A stretch of DNA of 64,000 bases from Hymenobacter aranciens (GCF_030580865.1 NZ_JAUQSY010000011.1:1-64000); one strand, 5' to 3'; shown: positions 24,951-34,012, counted from the stretch's first letter. Notes: generated from the sequence alone by a model not told the origin. Made by a program: numbers and translations.

Positions 24951-26423
24951 ATGGAGGTACAAACGCTGAAATACCCTGCCATCCGCAATCACATCGCCGG
25001 TCGTGCCGCTGACAATGCGTCAGCCGACACTATGGACGTGTTCAGCCCCCTCACCGGGGCCCTGATTTCGACCGTACCGCTCAGCGGCGCGACGGCACTG
25101 GACGAAGCCGTGCAAGCGGCCCAGGCTGCCTTCCCGAGTTGGTCGGCTACGCCCATCAAGGAGCGGGTGCAGATTTTCTACCGCTACAAGACGTTGCTGG
25201 AGCGCGACATGAAAGCGCTGGCCGACCTCGTGCGGGAGGAAAACGGCAAAACCTACGACGAGGCCCGCGCCGAAGTCGAAAAGGCTATTGAGCTCACCGA
25301 GTTTGCCTGCTCCATGCCGCAGCTTATTCAGGGCGAGTTTCTGGAAGTGAGCAAAGGCGTCGAAGCCCGCGTGGAGCGCAAGCCGCTGGGCGTGGTAGCC
25401 AGCATTGCCCCGTTCAACTTCCCTAATATGGTGCCGCACTGGACCATCCCGAACGCACTGGTGCTCGGCAACACCATGATTCTGAAACCCTCGGAGCAGG
25501 TGCCGTTGAGTGCCGTCAAAATTGCCGAGCTGCTAAAAGAAGCCGGCCTGCCCGACGGCGTGCTCAACATTGTGAACGGTGACCGTACTATCGTGGAAGC
25601 CATTTGCGACCACCCGGATATTACGGCCGTCTCCTTCGTCGGCTCCACCAAAATTGCCAAAGTTGTTTACATCCGCGCCACCAGCAATCTAAAGCGTTGC
25701 GTGGCGCTGGGTGGGGCCAAAAACCACCTGATGGTGTTGCCCGATGCTCATCCCGATATGACGGCCTCCAACGTGGCCGCCAGCATGTCGGGCTGCGCGG
25801 GCCAGCGCTGCATGGCTGGCTCCACCATGATTGGCGTGGGCGCCGTCGACCATATTGTGAATAAACTGGTGGCCGAAGCGCAGAAAATAGTGCCCGGCCA
25901 GAACCTGGGCTCCGTCATCAGCCGTGAGGCCAAGGAGCGCATCGAGCAGCACATCACCGAAGCCGAAGCCGCCGGCGCCAAAGTGCTGCTCGACGGCCGT
26001 GGCGCCGTGGTGCCGGGCCACGAAGATGGCTATTACGTGGGCCCGACGGTGATTGACTACGTGACGCCCGACATGCGCATTGCTCAGGAAGAAGTGTTCG
26101 GCCCAGTGCTCGCCATCATGCGCACCAATACGCTGGACGAAGCCCTGGCCATCGAAAATGCTAACCCCTACGGTAATGCCGCTGCCGTATTCACGCAAAG
26201 CGGCAGCCATGCCCGCTACGTGATGGACCATGCCAACGCCGGCATGATTGGCGTGAACATCGGCGTGCCGGTGCCCCGCGAACCCTTCTCCTTCGGCGGC
26301 TGGAACGAATCGAAATTCGGTGCCTGCGACATCACCGGCAAAAGCTCCATCGAATTCTGGACGCAGCTCAAGAAAACCACCACCAAGTGGAATCCGGAGT
26401 CGCGGGTGAACTGGATGAGTTAA
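24951..26423 (+). CDS. mmsA: Methylmalonate/malonate-semialdehyde dehydrogenase (CoA-acylating)
   Basis: 490 residues of the aldehyde dehydrogenase superfamily. The NAD-binding stretch APFNFPNMVPHWTIPNAL and LKPSEQVP, the SFVGSTKIAK loop, and the catalytic Cys in GCAGQRCMAGST are all present. The GQRCMA context and the lack of the usual catalytic Glu (LGGAKNHLMVLPDA instead of LELGGK) mark the CoA-dependent MmsA branch. In this pathway context it would convert malonate semialdehyde from beta-alanine, or methylmalonate semialdehyde from the thymine branch, to acetyl- or propionyl-CoA with NADH. It is the first gene of the pyrimidine catabolic set; a box TAGCTTGC, with a TTG 21 nt before it, lies upstream. 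Confidence 0.93.
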   Translation: MEVQTLKYPAIRNHIAGRAADNASADTMDVFSPLTGALISTVPLSGATALDEAVQAAQAAFPSWSATPIKERVQIFYRYKTLLERDMKALADLVREENGKTYDEARAEVEKAIELTEFACSMPQLIQGEFLEVSKGVEARVERKPLGVVASIAPFNFPNMVPHWTIPNALVLGNTMILKPSEQVPLSAVKIAELLKEAGLPDGVLNIVNGDRTIVEAICDHPDITAVSFVGSTKIAKVVYIRATSNLKRCVALGGAKNHLMVLPDAHPDMTASNVAASMSGCAGQRCMAGSTMIGVGAVDHIVNKLVAEAQKIVPGQNLGSVISREAKERIEQHITEAEAAGAKVLLDGRGAVVPGHEDGYYVGPTVIDYVTPDMRIAQEEVFGPVLAIMRTNTLDEALAIENANPYGNAAAVFTQSGSHARYVMDHANAGMIGVNIGVPVPREPFSFGGWNESKFGACDITGKSSIEFWTQLKKTTTKWNPESRVNWMS

Positions 26424-26428
26424 ATCGT

Positions 26429-26470
26429 AAGCCTCGGCCTACGCGGAAATAGCCGTCGGTTGAGGCTTCG
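26429..26470 (+). terminator. Weak hairpin after mmsA
   Basis: AGCCTC and GAGGCT arms about 25 bp apart just after the stop codon, without a long T-run. It may reduce readthrough into the transaminase region. Confidence 0.3.
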
Positions 26471-26539
26471 TTATTTACACCTAAATTGCTTTCTGAAAAA
26501 CCGACCAGCGTGGCTTGGCGGAAATCTTATTTTCAATAA

Positions 26540-26722
26540 ATTAACCTAAAAGATTCCGGCGGCCATCTCCCTATGCCACCGCCCGGAAGAAGGACTTCCT
26601 CTGACGGCAACCAACTCCGTTTCCATTCCACAACTTATACCGCTCGTGCCGCAGAGATAGAAGGCTGCACATTGCGCCTAAGCTGTCGAGCCCGACGGGG
26701 AGGTCCTTCACTTTTGGTTTTT
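26540..26722 (+). ncRNA. Candidate structured RNA in the mmsA-transaminase gap
   Basis: The 443-bp gap has no gene. Within it, GAAGGAC (near 26588-26594) can pair with GTCCTTC (near 26703-26709), closing a domain with at least two inner hairpins (ACGG-CCGT near 26604-26620 and GTGC..CAG / CTG..GCAC near 26646-26669). A CTTTTGGTTTTTT tract follows directly, like a terminator. I do not recognise the fold as any known riboswitch or as 6S RNA; it could be a leader of the transaminase gene or a separate small RNA. Confidence 0.3.
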
Positions 26723-26740
26723 TAACTAACTGTTAAAAAA

Positions 26741-26850
26741 AAGCCTGCCATGCTGAACACAGGGAAGCATCTCGCCTGTGTCACTAATTCTTAACGCTTG
26801 AGTTTACTGCTGCACGCGAGATGCTTCCCTGCGTTCAGCATGACAGGCTT
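26741..26850. repeat. Dispersed palindrome, family TGTCATGCTGAACGC, copy 2
   Basis: Arms 26741-26775 and 26816-26850 pair with few mismatches around a 40-bp loop and share the outer ends AAGCCTGnCATGCTGAACnC. It ends 16 bp before the transaminase ATG, so any transcript entering from mmsA must pass through a long hairpin. Confidence 0.85.
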
Positions 26851-26866
26851 TTAATTTCCAATAACC

Positions 26867-28219
26867 ATGCAGCCTACCCTCGACACCGACAAAGAGCAAA
26901 TTCTGCACGACAACCTCGACCACACGCTGTTTTCGTGGTCGAAACAGACCGGCCTGAACCCCATCAGCGCCGAGCGCGCCGAGGGTGTGTACCTCTGGGA
27001 CCGTGATGGCAAGCGCTACATCGACTTTTCGTCGCAGCTGATGAACGTCAACATCGGCCACGGTGACCAACGCATCACCGAGGCCGTGGCCGCCCAGATG
27101 CGCGAGTTGAGCTACGTGTATCCGGGCATGATAACCAAGGCGCGCGGCGATTTGGGCCGGATGCTCAACGACATCACGCCCGCCAACCTCACCAAGGCCT
27201 TCTTTACGCTGGGTGGCGCCGAGGCTATTGAGAATGCCGTGAAGCTGGCGCGCATTTACACTGGCCGCCACAAGATTGTTTCGCTGTATCAGTCGTTTCA
27301 CGGGGCCAGCTACGGCGCTATCAGCGTGGGGGGCGACCCGCGTAAGTTTGCCGTCGATAGCCAGGCCATGCCCGGCACGGTGCACGTCGAAAATCCGTAT
27401 TTCTACCGCTGCCCCTGGTACAGCGCCACGCCCGAAGAGTGCGCCCAGCGCGCCGCCGAGGCCATGGAGCGCATCATCGGCTACGAAAACCCCGGCAGCG
27501 TGGCTGCCATCATTCTGGAAGGCGAATCGGGTACCAGCGGCTGCATCAAATACCCGCCCGGTTATTGGACGCGCATTCGTGAAATCTGTGATAAACACGG
27601 TATTTTGCTCATCGCCGACGAGGTGATGAGCGGCTTCGGCCGCACCGGCAAGTGGTTCGGCTCCGACCACCACGGCGTGAAAGTGGACCTGATGTGCATG
27701 GCCAAGGGCATCACCGCCGGCTACCTGCCCCTGGGTGCCGTGATGGTGGACGAAGCCATTGCCAAATCCTTCGACGACAAGCCGCTGCCGCTGGGCCTTA
27801 CGTACTCGGCCCACCCGGTGAGCTGCGCTGCCGCCGTGGCCACGCTGGAAGTGTACCACGAAGACAGGCTGCTGGAAAACACCGTTGAAATGGGGCACTA
27901 CCTCGACCAGCAGGTAGCGGAATTAATCGCGCGCCACCCCAGCATCGGCGACTGGCGCAACACGGGCCTTTTCGGCTGCCTGGAGCTGGTAAAAAACCGC
28001 CAGACTAAAGAGCCCATGGCTCCCTGGAATGCTGCCCCCGACCAAATGGCCGTGATGAACCAGGTCGCCGCCAAAATTCGCGAACTTGGCATGTACACCT
28101 TCGTGCGCTGGAATTATATTTTCATTGCGCCACCGCTGTGTATTAATAAAAAAGAGCTGGACGAAGGGTTGGCAATTATCTCGGAAGCGCTGACTATTGC
28201 CGATAAGCACACTAATTAA
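26867..28219 (+). CDS. Class III aminotransferase, probable beta-alanine transaminase
   Basis: 450 residues of the PLP-dependent class III (omega-amino acid) family. Signatures include the DGKRYIDFSSQ entry, the GGAEAIENAVKLAR segment, the IADEVMSGFGRTGKWF motif with the cofactor-binding Asp, and the Schiff-base Lys in CMAKGITAGYLPLGAV. In context it moves the amino group of beta-alanine (or 3-aminoisobutyrate) to an oxoacid, giving the semialdehyde used by MmsA. It is followed after 6 bp by the dihydropyrimidinase, so the two are cotranscribed. Confidence 0.9.
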   Translation: MQPTLDTDKEQILHDNLDHTLFSWSKQTGLNPISAERAEGVYLWDRDGKRYIDFSSQLMNVNIGHGDQRITEAVAAQMRELSYVYPGMITKARGDLGRMLNDITPANLTKAFFTLGGAEAIENAVKLARIYTGRHKIVSLYQSFHGASYGAISVGGDPRKFAVDSQAMPGTVHVENPYFYRCPWYSATPEECAQRAAEAMERIIGYENPGSVAAIILEGESGTSGCIKYPPGYWTRIREICDKHGILLIADEVMSGFGRTGKWFGSDHHGVKVDLMCMAKGITAGYLPLGAVMVDEAIAKSFDDKPLPLGLTYSAHPVSCAAAVATLEVYHEDRLLENTVEMGHYLDQQVAELIARHPSIGDWRNTGLFGCLELVKNRQTKEPMAPWNAAPDQMAVMNQVAAKIRELGMYTFVRWNYIFIAPPLCINKKELDEGLAIISEALTIADKHTN

Positions 28220-28225
28220 GTAGTC

Positions 28226-29602
28226 ATGGCTGCAGTTCTGTTGAAAAACGGCCGTGTCGTCACCGCCGACTCTGACGCCGTTTGTGATATTCTGATTGAG
28301 GGCGAAACTATCGCCGCCATCGGCCGTAACCTGCCGGCCAATGGTGCTGAGGTAATTGACTGCACCGGCAAAGTCGTCGTGCCCGGCGGTATCGACCCGC
28401 ATGTGCATCTGGAAATGCCTTTTATGGGCACCTTCAGCTCGGATACTTACGAAACTGGTACTCGCGCAGCATTGCATGGCGGTACTACTACGGTAATTGA
28501 TTTTATTCTGCAAAAGCAGGGGAATTCGTTGCGCGCCGCCTTTGAGGAATGGAGTGGCCGCGCTACCGGCAATGCCGTGGGCGACTATAGTTTCCACATG
28601 GCCGTAACGGATTTTAACCCGGGCACTAAGGAGGAAATCAAGGAAATAATTGCCGAAGGTATTACCTCCTTTAAAACCTTCATGGCCTACAAGGGCGCGC
28701 TCATGATTGACGACGCGCAGATGGTGGGCCTGATGCAGGAAGTGAAGCGCCACGGCGGCCTCGTGACGGCCCACGCCACCAACGGTGACATGATTGATAC
28801 GCTCATTGCCCAGCACCGTGCCCAGGGCAAGCTCACGCCGCTCTACCACTACCTATCGCAGCCCGAAGTAACCGAAGCCGAAGCCTCCGGCCGCTTCGCC
28901 GACATTGCTAACTACACGGGTGTCAAGGCCTACATAATTCACCTCACTTGTGAGGGTGCACTCAACCAAGTGCGCCGCGCCACCGAGCGCAACCAGCGCG
29001 TGCTGGTCGAAACCTGCATTCAGTATCTCGTGCTTGATGCCTCCCTGTATGAGGATGAGGCGAATGGTGCTAAGGTGGTGATGTCGCCGCCCTTGCGCGA
29101 GAAGAAGGACCAAGCCACGCTGTGGGCCGGTATCAACCAGGGACTGGTGAACGTGGTGGGTACTGACCATTGTCCTTTCATGTGGGAGCAGAAGCTGATG
29201 GGGAAGGACGACTTCTCGAAAATTCCCAATGGTCACCCTGCCGTGGAACATCGCATGGAGTTATTGTTTTCCGAGGGCGTGCATCAGGGAAAAATCAGCC
29301 TGCAGAAGTTCGTGGAAGTTACTTCGACCAATGCGGCAAAGATATTTGGCATGTTCCCGCGCAAAGGCACCATTAGCATTGGCGCCGATGCTGATTTAGT
29401 TGTTATCGACCCAGCGAAAAAACACCGGATTTCGGCCGACACGCATCACATGAATTGTGATTATTCGGCGTACGAAGGTTGGGAGCTAACTGGAAAAATT
29501 GAAACAGTGCTGCTGCGTGGAAAAGTGGCCGTTGATGCTGGCGAAACGAAAGTTTCGCGTGGCTATGGGCAATTTATTAAACGTGGTCCAACTAATTTTT
29601 AG
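28226..29602 (+). CDS. hydA: Dihydropyrimidinase (hydantoinase)
   Basis: 458 residues of the cyclic amidohydrolase family. Visible are the metal ligands in GGIDPHVHLEMP (HxH), the carboxylated Lys in ITSFKTFMAYKG, His in TAHATNGD and IIHLTCEGAL, and the Asp in VVGTDHCPF. It opens 5,6-dihydrouracil or dihydrothymine to the N-carbamoyl beta-amino acid. It is cotranscribed with the transaminase; a 125-bp gap containing an imperfect inverted repeat separates it from the amidohydrolase that uses its product. Confidence 0.95.
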   Translation: MAAVLLKNGRVVTADSDAVCDILIEGETIAAIGRNLPANGAEVIDCTGKVVVPGGIDPHVHLEMPFMGTFSSDTYETGTRAALHGGTTTVIDFILQKQGNSLRAAFEEWSGRATGNAVGDYSFHMAVTDFNPGTKEEIKEIIAEGITSFKTFMAYKGALMIDDAQMVGLMQEVKRHGGLVTAHATNGDMIDTLIAQHRAQGKLTPLYHYLSQPEVTEAEASGRFADIANYTGVKAYIIHLTCEGALNQVRRATERNQRVLVETCIQYLVLDASLYEDEANGAKVVMSPPLREKKDQATLWAGINQGLVNVVGTDHCPFMWEQKLMGKDDFSKIPNGHPAVEHRMELLFSEGVHQGKISLQKFVEVTSTNAAKIFGMFPRKGTISIGADADLVVIDPAKKHRISADTHHMNCDYSAYEGWELTGKIETVLLRGKVAVDAGETKVSRGYGQFIKRGPTNF

Positions 29603-29727
29603 TACAAGGTTCGGCGAGGTTAAAATAGGTTTCGCAATGGAGTAGCGAATCTGAATTAAGCTCATTAAAAACCCTGCGACAACTCCTTTAACCTCGCGAA
29701 AGCTCGCGCTAAACCATTTACTCATTT

Positions 29728-30594
29728 ATGCCCAGAATTATCAAATCCGGCCTCATTCAAATGAGCTTGCCGAAGACCGAAGGCGAAGGTACCATTGCCG
29801 AAATTATGGAGGCGATGGTGGAAAAACACATTCCGCTAATTGAAGAAGCCGGCCGGCAGGGCGTGCAAATCCTGTGCTTGCAGGAGATTTTTAATACGCC
29901 ATATTTCTGCCCGGGCCAGGACAAAGCCTGGTACGCCTCGGCCGAGTCGGTGCCCGGTCCTACTACCGACCGTATGGCCGAGTACGCCAAAAAGTATGAT
30001 ATGGTGATTATCGTGCCCATTTACGAGCGCGAAATGGCCGGTTTTCTGTATAACACGGCGGCGGTGATTGATGCCGACGGCACTTACTTGGGTAAGTACC
30101 GGAAAAACCATATTCCGCACACCACGGGCTTCTGGGAGAAGTTCTTCTTCAAGCCTGGCAATCTGGGCTACCCGGTATTCCAGACGAAGTACGCCAAAGT
30201 AGGCGTGTACATCTGCTACGACCGGCACTTCCCCGATGGAGCTCGTGTGCTGGGCCTCAACGGTGCCGAAATCGTGTACAATCCTTCGGCCACGGTAGCG
30301 GGTCTCTCGCAATACCTCTGGAAGCTGGAGCAACCCGCCCACGCCGCTGCCAACGGCTACTTCATGGGCTGCATCAACCGCGTAGGGGAGGAGAAGCCCT
30401 GGAACCTGGGTCGCTTCTACGGAACGTCCTATTTCGTGGACCCGCGTGGGCAGATTATTGCGCAGGCCGATGAGTACAAGGACGAATTGCTGATTGCGGA
30501 GTTCGACCTCGATATGATTGACGAGGTGCGCGCTACCTGGCAGTTCTTCCGCGACCGCCGCCCCGAAACTTACGGGAAGCTGGTGGAGCTGTAA
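29728..30594 (+). CDS. Beta-ureidopropionase (nitrilase-fold carbon-nitrogen hydrolase)
   Basis: 288 residues. The nitrilase catalytic triad is complete: Glu in LCLQEIFNTPYF, Lys in YRKNHIPHT and Cys in GVYICYDRHFPDGAR. The residues around the triad (CYDRHFP, TGFWEKFFF) are those of N-carbamoyl-beta-alanine amidohydrolases, which release beta-alanine, CO2 and ammonia. This is the third step of the reductive pathway and fits the neighbours exactly. Confidence 0.93.
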   Translation: MPRIIKSGLIQMSLPKTEGEGTIAEIMEAMVEKHIPLIEEAGRQGVQILCLQEIFNTPYFCPGQDKAWYASAESVPGPTTDRMAEYAKKYDMVIIVPIYEREMAGFLYNTAAVIDADGTYLGKYRKNHIPHTTGFWEKFFFKPGNLGYPVFQTKYAKVGVYICYDRHFPDGARVLGLNGAEIVYNPSATVAGLSQYLWKLEQPAHAAANGYFMGCINRVGEEKPWNLGRFYGTSYFVDPRGQIIAQADEYKDELLIAEFDLDMIDEVRATWQFFRDRRPETYGKLVEL

Positions 30595-30597
30595 TGA

Positions 30598-30715
30598 AGT
30601 TATGAGTTAAAAGTTATGAGTTATGAATTAGCCGGCCGCCATACTACGGCCGGCTAATTCATAGCCCAATAGCTCAACTTGTAACTCATAATTCTTAACT
30701 CGTAATTCAAAAAAG
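30598..30715. repeat. Heptamer palindrome with GC-rich core
   Basis: Runs of 7-nt units (GAGTTAA, AAGTTAT, GAGTTAT, GAATTAG) flank a perfect 16-bp inverted repeat (ATGAATTAGCCGGCCG and complement, loop 8 nt), followed by the complementary run ATAACTC-like. It is related to the palindrome inside rnpB. It fills the whole gap between the ureidopropionase stop and the preT start and leaves no room for a promoter outside it. Confidence 0.8.
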
Positions 30716-30716
30716 C

Positions 30717-32042
30717 ATGGCCGAATTTTCTACCCCCACCACTGAGCACGAGTTCGCGGAAAACTTCGCGCAACTTAAGCCGCTAATGAACCGCACCGAG
30801 GCGCTGTATGAAAGCGCCCGCTGTTTGTTTTGCTTTGATGCGCCATGCATTCAGGCTTGTCCGTCGGGTATTGATATTCCGCAGTTTATCCGGCAGATAA
30901 ATTCGGGGAATGATACCGGTGCAGCGCGTACGATTTATGCAGCTAATTACTTCGGTAATGCCTGCGGTAAAGTATGTCCGACAGAGGTGCTGTGCGAAGG
31001 CGCCTGCGTGTATAATCTGCAGGAGGTGAAGCCAATTGAAATTGGTCGGCTGCAGAGCTATGCTACTACCAAGGCCATTCAGGAAAATAAAAAGCTGTTT
31101 GCACCGGGTGCCGACAATGGCCGCCGGGTAGCCATCATCGGAGCCGGGCCGGCAGGTATTTCCTGTGCCTGTGAGTTACGGTCGCTGGGTTACGAAGTAG
31201 ATGTCTTTGAGGCGCAGGCACAGCCTTCGGGACTGACGGTGTATGGTGTGGCACCATACAAAATCACGAACGAAGAAACCCTGGCCGAGATGGCGTATTT
31301 GCAGGCGCAGCTTGGCTACTCGGTGCAGTATAATTCGCCCATTTCTTCCCGTGAACAATTAGCAGAATTAGAAGCGCAATACGATGCTATTTTTCTGGGC
31401 ATTGGCCTGGGCGAAACCAACGAACTGGGCCTGCCCGGCGAGGATAAAATAAACTGCACTGGTGCAGTCGAGTTTATTGCGGAGCTACGCCAGCGGCACC
31501 ATGAAATAAAAGTGGGCCGCCGGGTGATTGTGCTGGGTGGTGGCAATACGGCCATGGATGCCGCTTCCGAATCGGCCCGGCTGGGGGCGGAGGACGTGGT
31601 GCTGGCTTACCGCCGGGGCAAGGAAGAAATGGGAGCCTATGAGTTTGAGTACGACCTGGCCAAAGGGGTAGGGGTGAAAGGCTTGTTCAACGTGGCACCG
31701 CTGGAAATTGTGGGCGAAGACTACGTGACGGGCGTACGCTTCATTCGCACTGAAACGGCCGGTGGTCGGGTACGGGAAATTGCCGGTTCGGAGTTTGAGC
31801 TACCTTGCGATATGGTGATTAAAGCTACCGGACAGGCTAAGCGCGCCGGCTTTATGAGTCTGATTCCGGGATTGGAAACGGATGGCAAGGGACGCATCGT
31901 GGCCGACGCAGTAACGGGACAAACGACTAACCCCAAATATTTCGCTTCCGGCGATGCCCGCAACGGTGGCGCCGAAGTAGTGAATGCTACTGCCGAAGCC
32001 AAGCTGGCGGCGCGGGGTATTCATGCTTTTTTGAGCAAGTAG
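30717..32042 (+). CDS. preT: NAD(P)-dependent dihydropyrimidine dehydrogenase, PreT subunit
   Basis: 441 residues. The N-terminal Cys-rich iron-sulfur domain has CLFCFDAPCIQACPSGIDIP and NACGKVCPTEVLCEGACV. FAD-binding GAGPAGISCACELRSLGY follows near residue 140, and a second nucleotide-binding motif VLGGGNTAMDAASES near residue 270. PreT feeds electrons from NAD(P)H to PreA. The plan matches E. coli PreT and glutamate synthase small subunits; the partner gene preA downstream and the pathway context decide for PreT. Confidence 0.93.
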   Translation: MAEFSTPTTEHEFAENFAQLKPLMNRTEALYESARCLFCFDAPCIQACPSGIDIPQFIRQINSGNDTGAARTIYAANYFGNACGKVCPTEVLCEGACVYNLQEVKPIEIGRLQSYATTKAIQENKKLFAPGADNGRRVAIIGAGPAGISCACELRSLGYEVDVFEAQAQPSGLTVYGVAPYKITNEETLAEMAYLQAQLGYSVQYNSPISSREQLAELEAQYDAIFLGIGLGETNELGLPGEDKINCTGAVEFIAELRQRHHEIKVGRRVIVLGGGNTAMDAASESARLGAEDVVLAYRRGKEEMGAYEFEYDLAKGVGVKGLFNVAPLEIVGEDYVTGVRFIRTETAGGRVREIAGSEFELPCDMVIKATGQAKRAGFMSLIPGLETDGKGRIVADAVTGQTTNPKYFASGDARNGGAEVVNATAEAKLAARGIHAFLSK

Positions 32043-32145
32043 TGCGGACTGTGGCTGCGCCGACCTTCGGTTGTAGTCCGCGAGTTGATACGATTTGCAG
32101 TTTTAAACCACCTTTTTCACGGACTACAAGGTCCGCGCTACTGCT
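32043..32145. repeat. Dispersed repeat with AGTGCGGACT / AGTCCGCG arms
   Basis: The whole gap between preT and preA is an imperfect inverted repeat: TAGTGCGGACT and TGTAGTCCGCG near its left end, and CGGACTACAAGGTCCGCGCTA at the right. Its ends resemble the hairpin arms at 11461-11497. Confidence 0.65.
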
Positions 32146-33531
32146 ATGCCTGACCTTTCCATTGACTTTGCCGGTATTAAAGCTCCCAACCCATTCTGGC
32201 TGGCTTCGGCCCCGCCTACCAACTCTGGCTACCAGGTGATGAAGGCCTTTGATGCGGGCTGGGGCGGCGCGGTGTGGAAAACGCTGGGCGTGCCCGTAGT
32301 GAACGTGTCGAGCCGCTACGGCGGGGTGAATTACCGCGACAAGCGTCTGGTAGGCTTCAATAACATCGAGCTGATTTCGGACCGGCCGCTGGCGGATAAC
32401 CTGCGTGAAATTGAGGAAGTAAAAAAGCGCTTTCCCAACCACGCCGTCATTGCCTCACTCATGGTACAGAGCCGGCAGGAGTGGCACGACATCGTGCGAG
32501 CCTCGCAGGATGCCGGCGCCGACGGCCTGGAACTGAACTTCGGTTGCCCGCACGGCATGTGCGAGCGCGGCATGGGCTCGGCGGTAGGGCAGGAACCGCG
32601 CGTGCTACAGATGATTACGGAGTGGGTGATGGAAGTGGCCAAGGTGCCGGTTATCGTGAAGCTCACGCCCAATATTTCCGACATCACCGAGCCGGCGCAG
32701 GCCGCCCGTCGGGCTGGGGCCGATGCTATTTCGCTTATCAATACCATTCAGAGTATTGTGGGCGTCGATATCGACCAGTTCGCGCCCTACCCGATTGTGG
32801 ACGGGCAGGGCACCAACGGTGGCTACTGCGGCCCGGCCGTGAAGCCCATTGCCCTGAACATGCTGAAAAACTGTGCCCAGCATCCCGACGTGCGCCTGCC
32901 TATCTCGGGCATCGGGGGCATCGAAAACTGGCGCGATGCGGTGGAGCACATCCTGCTAGGGGCCAGTAGTGTGCAGATATGCACGGCCGCCATGCACTTC
33001 GGCTTCGGCATTATCCGCGAACTGACATCCGGGCTGGAGGAGTACATGCTCGATAAGGGTTTCAACACCATCTACGACTTTGTGGGTAAGGCCCTGCCCA
33101 ACGTGCGGCACTGGGAAGACCTGAACATGAAGTACAAGGTAACGGCCCACATCCACGAAGAGAAGTGCATTGGCTGCCAGCTCTGCTACACTGCCTGCGA
33201 GGATGGCGCCCACCAGGCCATCAAGCTAAATGCGGGCACCCGTGTGCCGGAAATCATCGAGGAAAACTGCGTGGGCTGCAACTTATGCTCGCTGGTGTGC
33301 CCGGTAGAAGAGTGCATTACGATGGACCGCACCGACGACGGCACCCAGCACCTCACCTGGAAGCAGCGTACCGAAGCGGGCACTGCTCCGACCGAATTCA
33401 ACGACGAAAAAGCCGGCGGGCGCCACCACTGGGTGCCCGAGCCGGCCGCCGCGCTGGGCAAGGAGCGGCATAAGACGCTGCCCGGCCGGGCGCGGGTGAT
33501 TAGTGGGGAGACGGAGGTACCTGCAGTTTAG
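32146..33531 (+). CDS. preA: NAD-dependent dihydropyrimidine dehydrogenase, PreA subunit
   Basis: 461 residues. The N-terminal TIM barrel resembles class 1B dihydroorotate dehydrogenase, with the active-site loop LNFGCPHGMCERGMG (catalytic Cys) and FMN-binding IGGIENWRD. The C-terminus carries two 4Fe-4S ferredoxin motifs (CIGCQLCYTACEDG near 345 and CVGCNLCSLVCPVEEC near 380). With PreT it reduces uracil or thymine to the dihydro form, the first pathway step. A Gly/Ala-rich tail of about 50 residues follows the second cluster. Confidence 0.95.
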   Translation: MPDLSIDFAGIKAPNPFWLASAPPTNSGYQVMKAFDAGWGGAVWKTLGVPVVNVSSRYGGVNYRDKRLVGFNNIELISDRPLADNLREIEEVKKRFPNHAVIASLMVQSRQEWHDIVRASQDAGADGLELNFGCPHGMCERGMGSAVGQEPRVLQMITEWVMEVAKVPVIVKLTPNISDITEPAQAARRAGADAISLINTIQSIVGVDIDQFAPYPIVDGQGTNGGYCGPAVKPIALNMLKNCAQHPDVRLPISGIGGIENWRDAVEHILLGASSVQICTAAMHFGFGIIRELTSGLEEYMLDKGFNTIYDFVGKALPNVRHWEDLNMKYKVTAHIHEEKCIGCQLCYTACEDGAHQAIKLNAGTRVPEIIEENCVGCNLCSLVCPVEECITMDRTDDGTQHLTWKQRTEAGTAPTEFNDEKAGGRHHWVPEPAAALGKERHKTLPGRARVISGETEVPAV

Positions 33532-33618
33532 CGGGCGGCAAGCCGGGCACCATTTCTGGCCCGCTGTTTGTTTTCCTGGCATCGTTCACCTAACGAAAGC
33601 GCCCCGGCGCTCTGCCCT

Positions 33619-33885
33619 ATGAAAACGAAACCAGTGCTTGTTCTTCTGGGCTTGTGCCTACTGTTGCTCAGTGGCTGTGTGGCCTCTACGGGGTATACCA
33701 CTTACCGCCCGGTGCCGCCGCCCCCGCCGCGCTATTACTATGCCCCGGCCCGGCCGGTGATTGTGGTGCCCGCCCGCCGGGTGCCGCCGCCCGTGTACTA
33801 CCGCGGCGGTCACGACCACCGTTACGGTCCCGCTAGCTACGGACGGGGCAACGGCTACCGCGGTGGCCCGCGCCGGGGCCGCTAA
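33619..33885 (+). CDS. Small Pro/Tyr/Arg-rich lipoprotein
   Basis: 88 residues. A signal peptide with lipobox (MKTKPVLVLLGLCLLLLSGC) is followed by a low-complexity Pro/Tyr/Arg/Gly-rich tail (PPPPPRYYYAP, RGNGYRGGPRRGR). No folded domain is evident. Such tails occur in small Bacteroidota envelope lipoproteins. A terminator follows 21 bp after the stop. Confidence 0.7.
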   Translation: MKTKPVLVLLGLCLLLLSGCVASTGYTTYRPVPPPPPRYYYAPARPVIVVPARRVPPPVYYRGGHDHRYGPASYGRGNGYRGGPRRGR

Positions 33886-33905
33886 GCCTTCAGGATAGTA
33901 CGTTT

Positions 33906-33938
33906 GAAAGCCCTTTCGCTGCCCGCGGAAGGGCTTTT
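33906..33938 (+). terminator. Terminator after the small lipoprotein gene
   Basis: AAAGCCCTTTCGC / GCGGAAGGGCTTTT stem-loop with a short T-run. Confidence 0.7.
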
Positions 33939-33998
33939 CCGTGTAGCGCCGGGCGGTGGCGATGAACTGGCAGCGCTGGCCTGCGTATTTTCCGCCAC

Positions 33999-34006
33999 TA
34001 CCTTTG
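33999..34006 (+). promoter_or_regulatory. -7 element directly before the OmpR-type regulator
   Basis: TACCTTTG matches TAnnTTTG and ends only 6 nt before the ATG at 34013. A start site 5-7 nt after the box would fall on the start codon itself, giving a leaderless mRNA. Confidence 0.6.
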
Positions 34007-34012
34007 CGCATC

